Part shown: positions 23,917 through 32,401 of the stretch, in pieces
Numbering within the stretch: the first letter of the stretch is position 1
Layout: each line of letters opens with the position of its first letter
Assembly: GCA_910588815.1 (NCBI GenBank)
Contig: CAJUQY010000010.1
Span: forward strand, 20,356-84,355
From: an uncultured Lachnospiraceae bacterium
GTDB lineage: Bacteria; Bacillota; Clostridia; Lachnospirales; Lachnospiraceae
Reading direction: 5' to 3'
Length of the DNA stretch: 64,000 bases
Notes under the pieces: generated by a model
What the model saw: only the letters and a program-made list of their open reading frames with translations
Database searches by the model: none
Told to the model about the DNA's origin: nothing
Made by a program: the position numbers and the translations under genes

Positions 23917-25686
23917 TTATTTGATCGGGTCGTAATACTGGGATTCATAATACTTATAAAGCGCTTTATACTCTTCCGTAGCGCCCCGGTGCATGATCTT
24001 CTGGAATTCATGGGAGTCAAAATTTTTGGTGTTGCTGAGTTTTTCGATAATATGTAATGCCACATTGGAGCAGTGGTCGGAAATCCGTTCGGCGCTTGTC
24101 AAAAACTCCGTCAGGGAGATGCCTGCCTGGACACTGCAGTTGCCCTTGCTGAGCCGTTCAATATGGTGCGCCTTGATGGTTTCCCTGAGGACATCGATGA
24201 CCTCCTCCAAGGGCTCCACCCGGTAGGCGCCGGTCAGATCGTCTTTTTCATAGGCGTCCAGGGTGATGTCCAGCACATGCTTGACGGCTTCTATGACCAT
24301 CCGGATTTCCTTCAACCCCTTCTTGGAAAAAGAAATGCCCTGTTCTTTGTTGAATTGGCCTACTTCGGCGATGTTTACACAGTGGTCGCCGATCCGCTCA
24401 AAATCACTGACACAGTGGAGAAACATAGCGCTCTCTCTCTGGTCTGTCCGGCGGATGCGCTGGGCGGAAATCCGTACCACATATTCGCCCACGGCGGTCT
24501 CGCATTTATCCAGGAAGTTTTCGTTTTCATTGAGTTTCTCAAAAAGGTTTTCATCGAAATCTTGTAAGAGGGATACGGCCATGTCAAAATTTTCCTGGAT
24601 GGTTTCCCCCATCTGCAGAGTCACCTTGCGGCACTGCTCCAGAGCCAGAGTCGGGCGGTCCAGAAAGATATCGTCCAAAAGCGCCAGGCAGGAGTCCGCA
24701 CGGGAGGGGGCGTCGTCGTGGAGGAGCTTTTGGGAAATGGCCACCAGCACATTACAAAACGGAAGCAGGATCAGGCTGGTTGCGATATTGAACAGCGTAT
24801 GGAAATCGGCGATATTACCGCGGGTCATGGCGCTGTCCCAGAAGGAAAAACCGACCATGGCCTGGAAACCGTAGATACCAATCAGAAACATGATTGCACC
24901 GATGATGTTGATCATCAGATGGCAGACCACCACCCGCTTGGCATTCTTGTTGGTGCCGATACTGGCGATGAGCACCGTGATGCATTTGCCGATATTTTGG
25001 CCGATGATGATGGGGGCCGCCATGGAGAAGGTTACCGTTCCCGTAGAGGCGATAGCCTGCAGGATACCGACGGAAGCCGAGGAGCTCTGCAGGATCGCAG
25101 TCACTACGGCGCCGAGCAGGACACCCAGGATGGGATTGCTGAACATGAAGAAAATCTCCTGGAAGGCCGGAGAATCTTTCAGAGGTGCAAGAGCCGACTC
25201 CATGGTGGTCATGCCGAAAAAGAGGATGCCGAAGCCGATCAGCAGGTGAGCGATGTTTTTGGTCTTCCTGTGCTTACTGATCAGGATCATAAAGGAGCCG
25301 ATGGCTATGACGATGGGGGCAAAGGAAGTGGGCTTGATCAGCTCAAAAAACAACTGAGAACCGGACAAATCACCGAGACGCAAGATCTGGCCGGTGACGG
25401 TTGTACCGATGTTGGCGCCCATGATGACCGGAATGGTTTGAGCAAACTTCATGATGCCGGCGTTTACGAAACCGACCAGCATGACTGTGGTGGCGGCAGA
25501 GCTTTGAATAATGCCGGTGACCACAGCGCCCAGGGCAAGGCCCTTTAAGCGGCTGTTGGTCAGCCTCTCCAAGGTCTTTTCCAGGCCTGCGCCTGCAATC
25601 TTTTCCAAGGAAGTACCCAGGAGACTCATACCATAGAGAAACAGGCCGATGCCGCCAAGCAATGTCAGAACTGAAAAAATATCCAC
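23917..25686 (-). CDS. Na/Pi cotransporter family protein with PhoU domain
   Basis: 589 residues. Two repeated Na/Pi-cotransporter domains fill about 1-330, with the paired motifs QSSAATTVMLVGFVNAG and QSSSASVGILQAIASTG that mark the inverted-repeat transport core. A cytoplasmic PhoU-like helical bundle follows (about 345-570, including HCVSDFERIGDHCVNIAE and SAERISDHCSNVALH). It probably takes up phosphate with sodium. GTG 25686 has GAGGG upstream on the minus strand. It is the only long minus-strand gene in the first 37 kb and is transcribed divergently from ylxM-ffh. Confidence 0.93.
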   Translation of the reverse strand: MDIFSVLTLLGGIGLFLYGMSLLGTSLEKIAGAGLEKTLERLTNSRLKGLALGAVVTGIIQSSAATTVMLVGFVNAGIMKFAQTIPVIMGANIGTTVTGQILRLGDLSGSQLFFELIKPTSFAPIVIAIGSFMILISKHRKTKNIAHLLIGFGILFFGMTTMESALAPLKDSPAFQEIFFMFSNPILGVLLGAVVTAILQSSSASVGILQAIASTGTVTFSMAAPIIIGQNIGKCITVLIASIGTNKNAKRVVVCHLMINIIGAIMFLIGIYGFQAMVGFSFWDSAMTRGNIADFHTLFNIATSLILLPFCNVLVAISQKLLHDDAPSRADSCLALLDDIFLDRPTLALEQCRKVTLQMGETIQENFDMAVSLLQDFDENLFEKLNENENFLDKCETAVGEYVVRISAQRIRRTDQRESAMFLHCVSDFERIGDHCVNIAEVGQFNKEQGISFSKKGLKEIRMVIEAVKHVLDITLDAYEKDDLTGAYRVEPLEEVIDVLRETIKAHHIERLSKGNCSVQAGISLTEFLTSAERISDHCSNVALHIIEKLSNTKNFDSHEFQKIMHRGATEEYKALYKYYESQYYDPIK

Positions 25687-25764
25687 GCGTTTTCCCTCAT
25701 TTCTTTTGTCTTTTTCATAAATCGGTCAGCAAATATTTTTGCCGATGAAGAACTGTATGACTTT

Positions 25765-25793
25765 ATACTATTATAAATATGAAGAAGCGTCAA
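25765..25793 (-). promoter_or_regulatory. Promoter of the Na/Pi cotransporter gene
   Basis: On the minus strand TTGACG (25793-25788), 17 bases, TAGTAT (25770-25765), about 80 bases upstream of the GTG start. Confidence 0.5.
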
Positions 25794-25889
25794 CTATAAT
25801 CTGCCTTTTTACCATTACCTTAGCATGAAAATAGTAGAAACACAATATCATCATTGCACTACGAACGACTGTGCGTCAAGAAAAAACAC

Positions 25890-25918
25890 TTGACAGACGA
25901 TTCCTTTTCCTGTATGAT
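25890..25918 (+). promoter_or_regulatory. Promoter of ylxM-ffh
   Basis: TTGACA (25890-25895), 17 bases, TATGAT (25913-25918), only 20 bases before the ylxM start. Confidence 0.8.
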
Positions 25919-25938
25919 GTACGAGGTGGTGACGAGCC

Positions 25939-26280
25939 GTGGAAAAGATTGTGGAGCGGGCGCTCTTATATGATTTTTACGGAGAGCTCCTGACGGAGCA
26001 TCAGAAGCAGATTTATGAGGATGTTGTATTCAATGATTTGTCCTTCAGCGAGGTCGCTGAGGAGCGGGGGATTTCCAGACAGGGAGTCCATGATCTTATG
26101 AAGCGGTGTACCCATATCCTTGAGGGATACGAGAGGAAGCTGGGCCTGGTGGAAAAGTTTTTAAAGACCCAGGAGAAAGTGAAGGAGATCCATCGTCTCA
26201 CGAGGCAGTTCCGGCAGACGGAAGATAAAGAATTGGTTTTCCGGATCGAGGCGCTTTCGGCTGAGATCAGCCGGTTATAG
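25939..26280 (+). CDS. ylxM: YlxM (UPF0122) family helix-turn-helix protein, signal recognition particle locus
   Basis: 113 residues, the standard length. The sigma-70 region 4-like HTH is visible at DLSFSEVAEERGISRQGVHDLMKRC (about 35-60), preceded by the family start LLYDFYGELLTEHQ. In streptococci YlxM stimulates Ffh/SRP function, and the conserved position before ffh fits that. Start GTG 25939 has GAGGTGGTGA upstream. Confidence 0.93.
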   Translation: MEKIVERALLYDFYGELLTEHQKQIYEDVVFNDLSFSEVAEERGISRQGVHDLMKRCTHILEGYERKLGLVEKFLKTQEKVKEIHRLTRQFRQTEDKELVFRIEALSAEISRL

Positions 26281-26365
26281 AGGGCGGCAGCCAGAGGAGA
26301 CCAGGACAGCGGTATTCCATATCCGGCATTTTGCGGCCGGTATTTTCAGACGGCGGAGGGAAACA

Positions 26366-27703
26366 GTGGCGTTCGAGAGTTTATCCGATAAATTGCAGAA
26401 TGTATTTAAAAAGCTGCGGGGCAAGGGCCGTCTTTCCGAGGCGGATGTGAAGGCTGCCCTCAAAGAAGTCAAGATGGCGCTCCTGGAGGCAGATGTCAAT
26501 TTCAAGGTCGTGAAGCAGTTTGTGAAATCCGTGGAGCAGCGGGCCGTGGGACAGGATGTGTTAAACAGTCTGACACCCGGGCAGATGGTCATCAAGATCG
26601 TCAATGAGGAGATGGTCTCCCTGATGGGAAGTGAGACCACAGAGCTTAAGCTGAATCCCGGAAGCACCGTGACTGTGATCATGATGGCGGGGCTTCAGGG
26701 CGCCGGAAAGACAACCACCTCGGCAAAGATCGCGGGAAAGCTTAAGGCGAAGGGAAAGCGTCCTCTTCTGGTCGCCTGCGATGTGTACCGGCCTGCGGCA
26801 GTGAAGCAGCTCCAGGTCAACGGCGAGAAGCAGGGTGTTCCGGTGTTTTCCATGGGAGATAAGCACAGGCCTGTCAACATCGCGAAAGCCGCCATGGAGC
26901 ACGCGGAGAAAAACAACAACAATGTGGTGATTTTAGATACGGCCGGACGTCTTCACATTGACGAGGACATGATGGCGGAGCTTCAGGAAATCAAGGAGAA
27001 TATCCATATTGACCAGACGGTACTGGTGGTGGATGCCATGACCGGCCAGGATGCGGTCAACGCGGCCGGCACCTTCAATGATCGGATCGGTATCGACGGC
27101 GTCATTGTCACCAAGCTGGACGGCGACACCAGGGGCGGCGCAGCCCTCTCCATTCGGGCGGTGACCGGAAAGCCGATTTTGTATGTGGGTATGGGAGAGA
27201 AGCTTTCCGATCTGGAGCAGTTCTATCCGGACCGCATGGCTTCCAGGATTTTGGGCATGGGCGACGTCCTGACTCTTATTGAGAAGGCGGAGGCCCAGTT
27301 TGACGAGACTCAGGCCAAAAAGCTGGAACAGAAGATGAAGAAGGCCGAGTTCGACTTCAACGATTATCTGGAACAGATGGATCAGATTAAGAAGATGGGC
27401 GGTTTAAGCGACATGCTCAGTATGCTTCCCGGATTCGGGAGCAAAATGAAGAATATAGACATAGACGAGAAAGCCCTGGATCGTACCAAGTCCATCATTT
27501 ATTCCATGACACCTGCGGAGCGTTCCAATCCGGATATCATCAACCCTTCCAGAAAGAAGCGGATTGCGGCGGGAGCCGGTGTGGATATCTCGGAGGTGAA
27601 CCGGCTGATCAAGCAGCATGAGCAGAGCCGGAAGATGATGAAGCAGATGTCCGGCATGATGGGAAAGGCAGGAAAAAAAGGCAGGTTTAAACTTCCTTTT
27701 TAA
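26366..27703 (+). CDS. ffh: Signal recognition particle protein Ffh
   Basis: 445 residues. An N-terminal helical bundle, then the NG GTPase domain with G1 GLQGAGKTT, DTAGRLHIDEDM, G4 TKLDGDTRGG and the family RMASRILGMGD, then the methionine-rich M domain (from about 325) ending MKQMSGMMGKAGKKG, which binds 4.5S RNA and signal peptides. It targets membrane proteins to the translocon with FtsY. GTG 26366 has GGAGG upstream. No SRP RNA gene is seen nearby. Confidence 0.97.
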   Translation: MAFESLSDKLQNVFKKLRGKGRLSEADVKAALKEVKMALLEADVNFKVVKQFVKSVEQRAVGQDVLNSLTPGQMVIKIVNEEMVSLMGSETTELKLNPGSTVTVIMMAGLQGAGKTTTSAKIAGKLKAKGKRPLLVACDVYRPAAVKQLQVNGEKQGVPVFSMGDKHRPVNIAKAAMEHAEKNNNNVVILDTAGRLHIDEDMMAELQEIKENIHIDQTVLVVDAMTGQDAVNAAGTFNDRIGIDGVIVTKLDGDTRGGAALSIRAVTGKPILYVGMGEKLSDLEQFYPDRMASRILGMGDVLTLIEKAEAQFDETQAKKLEQKMKKAEFDFNDYLEQMDQIKKMGGLSDMLSMLPGFGSKMKNIDIDEKALDRTKSIIYSMTPAERSNPDIINPSRKKRIAAGAGVDISEVNRLIKQHEQSRKMMKQMSGMMGKAGKKGRFKLPF

Positions 27704-27735
27704 TACATTACTATCACTTTAAGGAGGTGAGACAG

Positions 27736-27981
27736 ATGGCAGTAAAAATGAGATTAAAGAGAATGGGTCAGAAGAAGGCGCCTTTTTATAGAATCGTCGT
27801 TGCTGATTCCAGATCTCCCAGAGACGGAAGATTTATCGAGGAGATCGGTTATTATGACCCTACCAAAGATCCCAGTGTGATCAAGGTAAACGAAGAGCTG
27901 GCGAAGAAGTGGTTGTCCACCGGCGCACAGCCCACCGACACGGTTGCAAAGCTTTTAAAAATTGCCGGTGTAGAAAAATAA
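27736..27981 (+). CDS. rpsP: 30S ribosomal protein S16
   Basis: 81 residues with the S16 signature start MAVKMRLKRMGQKKAPFYRIVVADSR. It is needed for 30S assembly. AAGGAGGTGAGAC supports ATG 27736; an in-frame start nine bases earlier lies in the ribosome binding site. It is in the classical ffh-rpsP-khpA-rimM-trmD-rplS order. Confidence 0.98.
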   Translation: MAVKMRLKRMGQKKAPFYRIVVADSRSPRDGRFIEEIGYYDPTKDPSVIKVNEELAKKWLSTGAQPTDTVAKLLKIAGVEK

Positions 27982-28006
27982 AATAATCCTTATTGGAGGT
28001 ATTGCG

Positions 28007-28234
28007 ATGAAAGAATTAGTTGAAGTAATTGCAAAGGCTCTGGTAGATCATCCGGATTCCGTCTCCGTGACGGAGAGGGAAGAAGGAAAAGAAACCGTCC
28101 TTGAACTCAACGTGGACCCTTCTGATATGGGAAAGGTCATCGGAAAGCAGGGAAGGATCGCAAAGGCGATCCGCAGCGTAGTAAAGGCAGCGGCGTCCAG
28201 AGAAGATAAAAAAGCGATTCTAGAGATTCAGTAA
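28007..28234 (+). CDS. khpA: KH-domain RNA-binding protein KhpA
   Basis: 75 residues forming one KH domain with the GxxG loop as VIGKQGRIAKAIRS. In Firmicutes KhpA partners KhpB/Jag to bind many RNAs and affects cell elongation. TTGGAGG precedes ATG 28007. A terminator-like hairpin follows directly, so it may end one branch of the transcript. Confidence 0.95.
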   Translation: MKELVEVIAKALVDHPDSVSVTEREEGKETVLELNVDPSDMGKVIGKQGRIAKAIRSVVKAAASREDKKAILEIQ

Positions 28235-28256
28235 GGGGTTATGCAGGGGTGAAAAA

Positions 28257-28279
28257 AGAGGTCCGAGGGGCCTCTTTTT
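28257..28279 (+). terminator. Terminator between khpA and rimM
   Basis: AGAGGTCC (28257-28264) pairs with GGGGCCTCT-side bases 28268-28275 (one T.G) around loop GAG, followed by TTTTT. rimM must then depend on readthrough or an unseen promoter. Confidence 0.8.
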
Positions 28280-28288
28280 ATGCACAAG

Positions 28289-28327
28289 CCCGTGCAGAGG
28301 AAATATGCCGCTAAAGCGGCGCACGGG
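28289..28327. repeat. Intergenic nested hairpin, AGGAAA-bulge family member E1
   Basis: Outer stem CCCGTGC (28289-28295)/GCACGGG (28321-28327), an 11-base one-sided bulge AGAGGAAATAT, inner stem GCCGC/GCGGC (28307-28311/28316-28320), loop TAAA. The same architecture with different outer stems recurs at 30163-30200 and 37156-37197. Confidence 0.75.
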
Positions 28328-28363
28328 GTTCCCTGTTCCATTAAAAAAATTTCGGAGGGACAT

Positions 28364-28876
28364 ATGGTATCGGAGTTTCGCGTAGGAGTGATTTCGTCTA
28401 CCCACGGCATCCGCGGAGAGGTTAAAGTTTTTCCTACCACCGATGATCCGGCCCGCTTTCGGGAGCTGAAACAGGTGACGCTGGTCCGAAAGAGAGAGAG
28501 GCGGGCGGTGGAGATTGAAAAAGTCCGTTTTTTCAAGCAGTTTGTGATTGTGAAATTCAGGGGCATTGATGATATCAATGATATCGAATTATATAAAGGT
28601 GCAGAGCTTTGGATCGACAGGGAGCAGGCCGTTCCGCTGGAGGATGGGGAATACTTTATTGCAGATTTGATCGGCCTTTCTGTGATGACTGACGGGGGAG
28701 AACGGCTTGGGACCTTGCAGGAGGTGCTCCGGACAGGGGCCAATGACGTCTATGAAGTCCTCATGGAAAACGGCCGGACGGTTCTCCTTCCGGTTACCGG
28801 GGAATGTGTGCTGGACGTGGATCTGGAAAAGGGAGAGGTTCTGGTCCATATGCTGGACGGGCTGTTGGATCTTTAG
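28364..28876 (+). CDS. rimM: 16S rRNA processing protein RimM
   Basis: 170 residues: an N-terminal RimM domain (FRVGVISSTHGIRGEVKVFPTTDDPARF) and a C-terminal PRC-barrel (about 95-170, YFIADLIGLSV through VEKG-like strands). It helps mature the 30S head and binds S19. CGGAGGG supports ATG 28364; an upstream in-frame ATG at 28280 lies within the terminator and repeat region and is rejected. Confidence 0.95.
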   Translation: MVSEFRVGVISSTHGIRGEVKVFPTTDDPARFRELKQVTLVRKRERRAVEIEKVRFFKQFVIVKFRGIDDINDIELYKGAELWIDREQAVPLEDGEYFIADLIGLSVMTDGGERLGTLQEVLRTGANDVYEVLMENGRTVLLPVTGECVLDVDLEKGEVLVHMLDGLLDL

Positions 28877-28910
28877 AGGCTGTGGCTGTGTGTTTGAAGG
28901 GAGGGTGGCT

Positions 28911-29651
28911 ATGAAGTGCCATATACTGACTTTGTTTCCGGAGATGGTCCTTGGCGGCCTGCGCACCAGCATTCTGGGGCGGGCGGAGGAGAAGGGAGTC
29001 CTTTCCCTCCACGGGGTCAATATCCGGGATTTCGCGGAAAATAAACACAATCGGGTGGACGATGCCCCCTATGGCGGCGGAGCCGGCCTGTTAATGCAGC
29101 CAGGGCCTGTTTACAGTGCCTGGAAATCCGTGGCTGAGACCTGCGAAAAACAGCCGCGGGTGATTTACCTGACCCCCCAGGGACGGGTCTTTAATCAGGA
29201 AATTGCCGGGGAGCTTGCGAAAGAGGAAGAGTTAATCTTTCTCTGCGGCCATTACGAAGGCATTGACGAAAGGGTCCTGGAGCTTATTGTGACGGACTAT
29301 CTGTCCATCGGGGACTATGTGCTCACCGGAGGAGAGCTTGCGGCCATGGCGGTCATTGACAGTATTGCCAGGCTGGTGCCCGGCGTCCTCCACAACGATG
29401 CCTCCGCCGAGGTGGAGACATTCTCAGACGGCCTTCTGGAATATCCCCAGTATACCAGGCCGGAGGAATTCATGGGGAAGAAAGTGCCCGAGGTACTGCT
29501 TTCCGGGCACCATGGAAATGTGGACAAATGGCGGAGGGAGCAGTCGGTGCTCCGTACTGCCCGCATGCGGCCGGATCTTTTGGAAAAGGCGGTTCTCACG
29601 GAAGAAGAAAAAGAACTTCTGAAAACACTTGATTTTCAGGGGGAAATGTGA
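28911..29651 (+). CDS. trmD: tRNA (guanine-37-N1)-methyltransferase
   Basis: 246 residues. It methylates G37 next to the anticodon using SAM, preventing frameshifts. The trefoil-knot SAM site is seen as YLTPQGRVFNQEIA, LCGHYEGIDERV and SIGDYVLTGGELAAM; the catalytic-domain start is MKCHILTLFPEMV. GGGAGGGTGGCT precedes ATG 28911. The open frame extends further upstream over rimM but without a plausible start. Confidence 0.97.
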   Translation: MKCHILTLFPEMVLGGLRTSILGRAEEKGVLSLHGVNIRDFAENKHNRVDDAPYGGGAGLLMQPGPVYSAWKSVAETCEKQPRVIYLTPQGRVFNQEIAGELAKEEELIFLCGHYEGIDERVLELIVTDYLSIGDYVLTGGELAAMAVIDSIARLVPGVLHNDASAEVETFSDGLLEYPQYTRPEEFMGKKVPEVLLSGHHGNVDKWRREQSVLRTARMRPDLLEKAVLTEEEKELLKTLDFQGEM

Positions 29652-29657
29652 TAGAGT
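29629..29657 (+). promoter_or_regulatory. Possible rplS promoter within the end of trmD
   Basis: TTGATT (29629-29634), 17 bases, TAGAGT (29652-29657). The match is moderate. It would give rplS an untranslated leader of about 75 bases, where Firmicutes sometimes carry an L19 autoregulatory structure that I cannot confirm here. Confidence 0.35.
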
Positions 29658-29740
29658 AAAACAGTTGTGAAAGATGAGAGATGGTCCGCTGTTGCCCTGG
29701 GCATTAAGAACATCCAACTATTCATAAGGAGGTTCAGAAA

Positions 29741-30088
29741 ATGAACGAGTTGATTAAGGCTATTGAAGAGGGCCAGATGAAGGAGTCCGTAGACGCATTC
29801 CGGGTAGGCGATACCGTGAGGGTGCACAATAAGATCAAAGAGGGCACTCGTGAGAGAATTCAGATTTTCGAGGGCACGGTGATTAAGAGACAGAACGGCG
29901 GGGCGAAGGAGACCTTCACCGTCCGGAAGAATTCCAATGGTATTGGCGTAGAGAAGACTTGGCCGGTTCATTCTCCCTTTGTAGAGAAGATTGAGGTAGT
30001 GAGAAGAGGTAAGGTCAGAAGGGCGAAGCTGTTCTACTTGAGAGACAGAGTAGGTAAGGCGGCCAAGGTCAAGGAGTTAAAGAAGTAA
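29741..30088 (+). CDS. rplS: 50S ribosomal protein L19
   Basis: 115 residues. L19 sits at the 30S-50S interface. It shows the family segment FRVGDTVRVHNKIKEGTRERIQIFEG and the C-terminal RRGKVRRAKLFYLRDRVGKAAKVKE. TAAGGAGGTT precedes ATG 29741. A terminator follows at 30122. Confidence 0.98.
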   Translation: MNELIKAIEEGQMKESVDAFRVGDTVRVHNKIKEGTRERIQIFEGTVIKRQNGGAKETFTVRKNSNGIGVEKTWPVHSPFVEKIEVVRRGKVRRAKLFYLRDRVGKAAKVKELKK

Positions 30089-30121
30089 TTCTCTGATGAG
30101 AGGCTTATCGAAGGACTTAGG

Positions 30122-30153
30122 GGGACAATTACAATATGTAGATTGTCCCTTTT
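30122..30153 (+). terminator. Terminator after rplS
   Basis: GGGACAAT (30122-30129) pairs perfectly with ATTGTCCC (30142-30149), followed by TTTT. Confidence 0.9.
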
Positions 30154-30162
30154 CTGTACACA

Positions 30163-30200
30163 GGCCCCGGAAGAAGATTGCCGGCAGAGCCGGCGGGGCC
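30163..30200. repeat. Intergenic nested hairpin, AGGAAA-bulge family member E2
   Basis: Outer stem GGCCCC (30163-30168)/GGGGCC (30195-30200), 11-base bulge GGAAGAAGATT, inner stem GCCGGC/GCCGGC (30180-30185/30189-30194), loop AGA. It follows the same plan as 28289-28327 with a different outer stem. Confidence 0.75.
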
Positions 30201-30209
30201 CGGCGCGGT

Positions 30210-30241
30210 GAATAGGGGAGGAAAAGAGCTCCCCTACTCGA
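30210..30241. repeat. Hairpin ending CCCTACTCGA, paired with 37120-37149
   Basis: GAATAGGGGAG pairs with CTCCCCTACTC around GGAAAAGAG-type loop bases. A related hairpin with the same CCCTACTCGA end lies at 37120-37149, again directly after an AGGAAA-bulge element. Confidence 0.65.
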
Positions 30242-30283
30242 CTTTACGAAGCATCCGGCAAAGCAGTGGGTGGAGGATTGGAA

Positions 30284-30850
30284 TTGGGACCTTATTATCG
30301 GGATGGAGGAGTCGGACAGGAGTCAAAGCCCTTATTGCGGGTGATCGGCTGGGGGGTGGACATTGTGGCGGTCATTGCCCTGGCTTTTTTTGCCGTCCTT
30401 ATGCTTGGCACGAAGCTTGTCGTGTCCGGCCGCTCCATGGAACCGCTCTTGTCAAGCGGGGATGTTGTTTTATTGGATAAATTATGGTATAATTTTTCAG
30501 GGCCGAAACGGATGGATGTGGTTGCGTTTGCGGCTCCGGAAGATGAGGAGAAGATCTATATCAAGCGGATTGTAGGGCTTCCGGGGGAGCGGATCCGGAT
30601 TGAGGACGGCGCTCTTTATGTCAACGGGGTCTTGACACACTTTTTGCCGGACGGGGAGCGTATTAAGACGGCCGGGCTGGCAGAATCGGAGATCGAGCTG
30701 GAATCGGACGAGTATTTTGTGTTGGGAGACAATACGGATACCAGCGAGGACAGCCGGTTTTCCAATGTGGGGAATGTAAAGAGAGATCAGATCCGGGGCA
30801 GGGTTTGGATTCAGATATCACCCTTTGAGCGTTTCGGACTGGTGAAGTAG
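30284..30850 (+). CDS. lepB: Signal peptidase I (copy 1)
   Basis: 188 residues. One N-terminal membrane anchor (about 20-42) precedes the catalytic domain with Ser51 in SGRSMEP, the general-base Lys94 in YIKRIVGLPGE and the GDN motif in VLGDNTDTSEDSR. It cleaves signal peptides on the outer face of the membrane. TTG 30284 is chosen because GGTGGAGG ends seven bases before it; a GTG at 30266 and a TTG at 30278 are poorly spaced. A second signal peptidase lies at 31727, with rbgA between. Confidence 0.93.
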   Translation: MGPYYRDGGVGQESKPLLRVIGWGVDIVAVIALAFFAVLMLGTKLVVSGRSMEPLLSSGDVVLLDKLWYNFSGPKRMDVVAFAAPEDEEKIYIKRIVGLPGERIRIEDGALYVNGVLTHFLPDGERIKTAGLAESEIELESDEYFVLGDNTDTSEDSRFSNVGNVKRDQIRGRVWIQISPFERFGLVK

Positions 30851-30863
30851 AAAGAGAGACGAT

Positions 30864-31730
30864 ATGCAGGTTCAATGGTATCCGGGACATATGACAAAGG
30901 CAAAACGGGCCATGAAAGAGGATATGAAGCTTGTGGATCTGGTGATTGAGATTTTGGATGCCAGGGCGCCTCTTTCCAGCAGGAACCCGGATATTGACGA
31001 GCTCGGCCGGGGAAAAGCCAGGCTGGTGCTTTTAAACAAGGCGGATTTGGCAGACGAAGCGGCCAACAGGGCCTGGGAGTCTTACTTTAAAGAACAGGGA
31101 GTTGTGACGGTCCGGGCCGATGCCAGAAGGCGGGCGGATATGAAGCCGGTTCAGGCGGCGGTCCAAACGGCATGCCGTGAGAAGAAGGAACGGGATCTGA
31201 GGCGCGGCATTAAAAACCGGCCGGTGCGGGCCATGGTAGTGGGGATTCCCAATGTGGGTAAATCCACGTTTATCAATTCCTATGCGGGAAGGGCCTGTGC
31301 AAAAACAGGAAACAAGCCGGGGGTCACCAGGGGCAACCAGTGGATCCGTCTGGGCAGGAATGTGGAGCTTTTGGATACACCGGGAATTTTGTGGCCGAAA
31401 TTCGAGGATGAGCAGGTAGGGATACGCTTGGCTCTCCTGGGCTCCGTGAAGGATGAGATTCTGGGGATGGAGGAGCTGTCTTTAAAGCTTCTGGAGTTTT
31501 TGCAGAACCGGTACCCGGAAGCCCTGGAGGCGCGCTATCAGCTTTCAGAGGCGGATACGAAGAGGGAGACTGCGGCGGTGCTGACGGAAATTGCAAAGAT
31601 CCGAAATTGTATTTTAAAAGGAAACAGACCGGACAGAGAAAAAGCGGCTCGGCTGATCATTGACGAATTCAGAAGTGGGAGGCTTGGAACGATTACCCTG
31701 GAGCTTCCCGGTGAGGAGCAGGGATCATGA
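30864..31730 (+). CDS. rbgA: Ribosome biogenesis GTPase RbgA (YlqF)
   Basis: 288 residues. The circularly permuted GTPase order is clear: G4 NKADL comes before G1 GIPNVGKST and G3 DTPGI. The N-terminal WYPGHMTKAKRAM is a family hallmark. It acts in late 50S assembly (L16 incorporation). Its stop overlaps the next gene's ATG by four bases. Confidence 0.96.
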   Translation: MQVQWYPGHMTKAKRAMKEDMKLVDLVIEILDARAPLSSRNPDIDELGRGKARLVLLNKADLADEAANRAWESYFKEQGVVTVRADARRRADMKPVQAAVQTACREKKERDLRRGIKNRPVRAMVVGIPNVGKSTFINSYAGRACAKTGNKPGVTRGNQWIRLGRNVELLDTPGILWPKFEDEQVGIRLALLGSVKDEILGMEELSLKLLEFLQNRYPEALEARYQLSEADTKRETAAVLTEIAKIRNCILKGNRPDREKAARLIIDEFRSGRLGTITLELPGEEQGS

Positions 31731-32386
31731 GATTCGGAACGAAAAAGGAGAACAGAGAACCGACCTGTGATGAGTTGATTCAATTGGATAATGAAGAGGA
31801 AGAGACCGGGCGGCCGGAGAGAGAAGGGACAGAGCCTTTGGGGGAAGAGCGGAATATCCTTCGGGAGGTTCTGAGCTTTCTTTGTTATGCGGCGGTTATT
31901 TTCGGCTGTACCTTTCTGATCATCATGTTTGTGGCCCAGAGGACCAGCGTGTCGGGCCATTCCATGAACGATACGCTGCAGGACGGAGACCAGTTGATTT
32001 TGGAGAAGGTCAGTTACCGGTTCCGGGATCCTTCCCGGTTCGATATTGTGGTGTTTCGCTACGCCCATGAGAAGAATATGTTTTACATTAAGCGTATCAT
32101 TGGCCTTCCGGGTGAGACAGTCCAGATCATCGGGGACGATATTTTTATCGATGGAGAACTTCTGGAGGAGGATTACGGACTGGAGCCCATGGAGGATCCC
32201 AAGCGGGCGGCCAGCCCCATTACCTTGGGGGAGGACGAGTATTTTGTGCTGGGGGATAACCGAAACCAAAGCTCCGACAGCAGGGATCCTTCGGTGGCCA
32301 ACGTGAAGAGGAGCCAGATTGTCGGACGGGCATGGCTTCGTATATGGCCCCTTGACCGAATCGGATTTGTCAGCCACAGAAAGTAG
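31727..32386 (+). CDS. lepB: Signal peptidase I (copy 2)
   Basis: 219 residues. A charged N-terminal tail of about 45 residues, a membrane anchor (about 50-70), Ser79 in SGHSMNDTL, Lys122 in FYIKRIIGLPGE and the GDN motif GDNRNQSSDSRD. The longer tail and different juxtamembrane region distinguish it from copy 1, so the pair may have different substrate preferences. It is translationally coupled to rbgA by an ATGA overlap. Confidence 0.95.
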   Translation: MRFGTKKENREPTCDELIQLDNEEEETGRPEREGTEPLGEERNILREVLSFLCYAAVIFGCTFLIIMFVAQRTSVSGHSMNDTLQDGDQLILEKVSYRFRDPSRFDIVVFRYAHEKNMFYIKRIIGLPGETVQIIGDDIFIDGELLEEDYGLEPMEDPKRAASPITLGEDEYFVLGDNRNQSSDSRDPSVANVKRSQIVGRAWLRIWPLDRIGFVSHRK

Positions 32387-32401
32387 GAGCAGGAAAGAGC
32401 A

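Noticed and set aside
24718..25548. 276-codon plus-strand open frame inside the Na/Pi cotransporter gene
   Set aside because: Low-complexity His/Asp/Gly-rich translation that is the mirror of the hydrophobic transporter; not a plausible protein.
29652..29740. L19 autoregulatory leader
   Set aside because: The position is right but I could not identify a convincing conserved structure, so only a possible promoter is reported.
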